Part shown: positions 13,549-14,961 of the stretch, piece after piece
Numbering within the stretch: the first letter of the stretch is position 1
Layout: the number at the start of each line of letters is the position of its first letter
DNA from: Anaeromassilibacillus stercoravium
GTDB taxonomy: Bacteria > Bacillota > Clostridia > Oscillospirales > Acutalibacteraceae
Assembly: GCA_019118845.1 (NCBI GenBank)
Contig: DWYE01000128.1
Coordinates: 1 to 14,961, forward strand
Reading direction: 5' to 3'
DNA: 14,961 bases
Notes under the pieces: model-generated
Seen by the model: the letters and a program-made list of their open reading frames with translations, nothing else
The model's database searches: none
Told to the model about the DNA's origin: nothing
Program-made: the position numbers and the translations under genes

Positions 13549-14756
13549 ACCTGGTTGTCCATCGGGGCACTCACCAGATCGGCGGATGCGTCACCGAACT
13601 GCGCACCTCCACCACCCGCATCGTAATTGACATGGGCTGCCCCCTCCCTGGGCCGGAGGGAGCAGCACCGGAGGCGACTCTTTCCCTTTCCGGCGTCACC
13701 GCCCCGGGCGAACCCTGTGACGGGGTGTTTTTCACTCACAATCACGGGGATCACATGGGGCAAATCGGCTCTGTTTTACCGGAAGTCCCATTGTTTTTGG
13801 GAGAGACTGCCCGGGATGTGGTATTGACGCTCTACCACCGTCTGGCCCGGCGTGACGCCGAGGGCTGCGCCCCCATTCTGGCCGCTTTGGAACGGGCCAA
13901 CACATTTCACCCCGGCGTACCGATGATGGTAGGCGACCTGCGCATCACTCCATTGCTGGTGGATCACTCCGCCTTTGATGCCTATATGTTCCTGATCGAG
14001 GGGGACGGGCTGCGCATCCTTCATACCGGGGACTTCCGAAATCACGGTCCCCGAGGGAAAGCTCTGTATCCCGTCCTGCGCCGCTATGTGGGCCAGGTGG
14101 ACTGGCTGATCTGTGAGGGCACCACCCTCTCCCGCTCGTCGCAACCCATGATGACAGAGCGGGAGTTAGGCCGCCGCGCTCAGGCAATCCTTCAGAAGCA
14201 CCGGCATGTTTTTGTGCTCTGTTCCTCCACCAACATTGACCGGATCGCCGTCTTGACCCACAGCACGCCCCGCCGCCGCCCTGTGGTGTGCGACGGCTAT
14301 CAGAAGGAAATTCTGAACCGGGTGGAGCTCCGCAACGGAAACAAAAGCCCTTTTTACCGGTTTGATCGGGTGATCCCCTATTCCAGCCGGAATACCAAAC
14401 TTCAGAACTGGATGGCCGATCAGGGCTTCCTCATGTTTGTCCGGGCCAATGACCGATTCCGGCAGCTCATGGAACCCTATCGAAACGATTGCGTGGTTCT
14501 CTATTCCATGTGGAGCGGCTACCTGGATGGGCCTTGTGCAAATCCTGATCTGACTCAATTCCTGGATGGTTTTCCCGTGATCCGCCTCCACACCAGCGGC
14601 CACGCAGAACGAGAGACCTTACGTGAGGTCTGCCGCATTTTGCAGCCCCGCCGCGGCATTATCCCCATCCACGGAGCGCAGCCAGAGGTATTTCGCAGTC
14701 TGGCACCGTCTCGCCAGGTGGCTTGCCTCAAAGACGGAGAAATGCTGACTTTATAA
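13545..14756 (+). CDS. Beta-CASP metallo-beta-lactamase protein, RNase J-like
   Basis: A 403-aa metal-dependent hydrolase of the metallo-beta-lactamase/beta-CASP group, which includes RNase J and CPSF73-type RNA nucleases. It has THNHGDHMG (64-72), the HxHxDH zinc motif; DHS at 140-142; and HTGDFR (160-165) with the metal Asp163. Beta-CASP motifs are EGTT (191-194), HTSGHA (349-354) and IPIHG (373-377). Genuine RNase J is about 550 aa with a C-terminal domain; this protein lacks that domain and has Ala where 'PIHGE' usually has Glu. The role is therefore probably RNA or DNA cleavage, but housekeeping RNase J is unlikely. The start overlaps the previous stop by 4 nt, and the ADP-ribosylglycohydrolase gene follows after 20 nt. 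Confidence 0.85.
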   Translation: MNLVVHRGTHQIGGCVTELRTSTTRIVIDMGCPLPGPEGAAPEATLSLSGVTAPGEPCDGVFFTHNHGDHMGQIGSVLPEVPLFLGETARDVVLTLYHRLARRDAEGCAPILAALERANTFHPGVPMMVGDLRITPLLVDHSAFDAYMFLIEGDGLRILHTGDFRNHGPRGKALYPVLRRYVGQVDWLICEGTTLSRSSQPMMTERELGRRAQAILQKHRHVFVLCSSTNIDRIAVLTHSTPRRRPVVCDGYQKEILNRVELRNGNKSPFYRFDRVIPYSSRNTKLQNWMADQGFLMFVRANDRFRQLMEPYRNDCVVLYSMWSGYLDGPCANPDLTQFLDGFPVIRLHTSGHAERETLREVCRILQPRRGIIPIHGAQPEVFRSLAPSRQVACLKDGEMLTL

Positions 14757-14776
14757 TGAAGAAAAGGAGAATGACC

Positions 14777-14961
14777 ATGGATCGTTTCGACCGATACCGT
14801 GGCTGCCTGCTGGGGGGCGCGGCCGGTGACGCTCTGGGCTACCCGGTGGAATTTGATTCCAGAGCCTCTATTCTATCGGCCTATGGCCCCCAGGGGATCA
14901 CCGATTATGTGCTTATAGACGGCATCGCTCAGATCTCCGATGATACCCAGATGACCCTTTT
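14777..14961 (+). CDS. ADP-ribosylglycohydrolase family protein (partial, 5' end)
   Basis: The first 61 codons are visible before the window ends. RYRGCLLGGAAGDALGYPVEF (7-27) is the family's opening helix, and AQISDDTQMTLF near the edge contains the SDDT metal-binding motif shared with DraG and ARH3 proteins. Family members remove ADP-ribose from proteins or nucleic acid, or hydrolyse ADP-ribosyl metabolites, using Mg2+. ATG 14777 is chosen because GGAG lies about 7 nt upstream; the in-frame ATG at 14771 is too close. It is the fourth gene of the accessory run, 20 nt after the beta-CASP gene. Completeness cannot be judged. Confidence 0.85.
   Translation, partial: MDRFDRYRGCLLGGAAGDALGYPVEFDSRASILSAYGPQGITDYVLIDGIAQISDDTQMTL

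Noticed and set aside
1..14961. CRISPR array, insertion sequence or rRNA genes
   Set aside because: No regularly spaced repeats, no transposase motif or terminal inverted repeats, and no rRNA-like stretch seen on reading both strands.

Overview
The window reads as a chromosomal segment of a low-to-mid GC Gram-positive anaerobe, most likely a clostridial (Oscillospirales-like) gut bacterium. The reasons are strong AGGAGG-type ribosome binding sites on nearly every gene, a MurE of the divergent clostridial type with a DAP-type 'GKGHE' motif, rho-independent terminators, a Gram-positive-style lipoprotein with an SH3b domain, and a tRNA-Thr(GGT) 3' fragment. Genus cannot be fixed from the sequence alone.

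Left part (about 76-8086): cell-envelope biosynthesis. A leftward operon starts at a good promoter (TTGCCC, 17 nt, TATAAT at 6654-6682). It runs GT4 glycosyltransferase, GT2 glycosyltransferase, GT4 glycosyltransferase, murE, murF, and ends in a 17-bp stem terminator at 76-122. A fourth glycosyltransferase (GT4) is transcribed divergently to the right. The shared upstream region carries a direct repeat and a 14-bp perfect palindrome. The genes probably join assembly of a surface glycopolymer with the late cytoplasmic steps of peptidoglycan precursor synthesis.

Middle (about 8087-11077): a hairpin-rich spacer, an SH3b lipoprotein, a rhomboid-fold membrane protein that lacks the catalytic GxSG, three small unknown proteins (71, 84 and 60 aa), a 148-aa unknown with two possible helical nucleic-acid-binding modules, and then a stand-alone SIR2-like protein (299 aa). 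The SIR2-like protein has the N and H residues expected of an NAD-consuming enzyme.

Right part (about 12046-14961): an integration scar and an accessory operon. The 3' 45 nt of a tRNA-Thr(GGT), cut inside the anticodon loop and followed by its own terminator, marks an attachment site. The foreign side lies to the right. It opens with a promoter (TTGACT, 17 nt, TACGAT) driving four rightward genes: a 144-aa unknown, a PD-(D/E)XK nuclease-like protein, a beta-CASP metallo-beta-lactamase protein overlapping it by ATGA, and the start of an ADP-ribosylglycohydrolase that runs off the window. This tRNA-anchored set is the best candidate here for an undescribed system, plausibly defence or nucleic-acid/NAD metabolism. 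That role is inference. No integrase, transposase or CRISPR array is visible.
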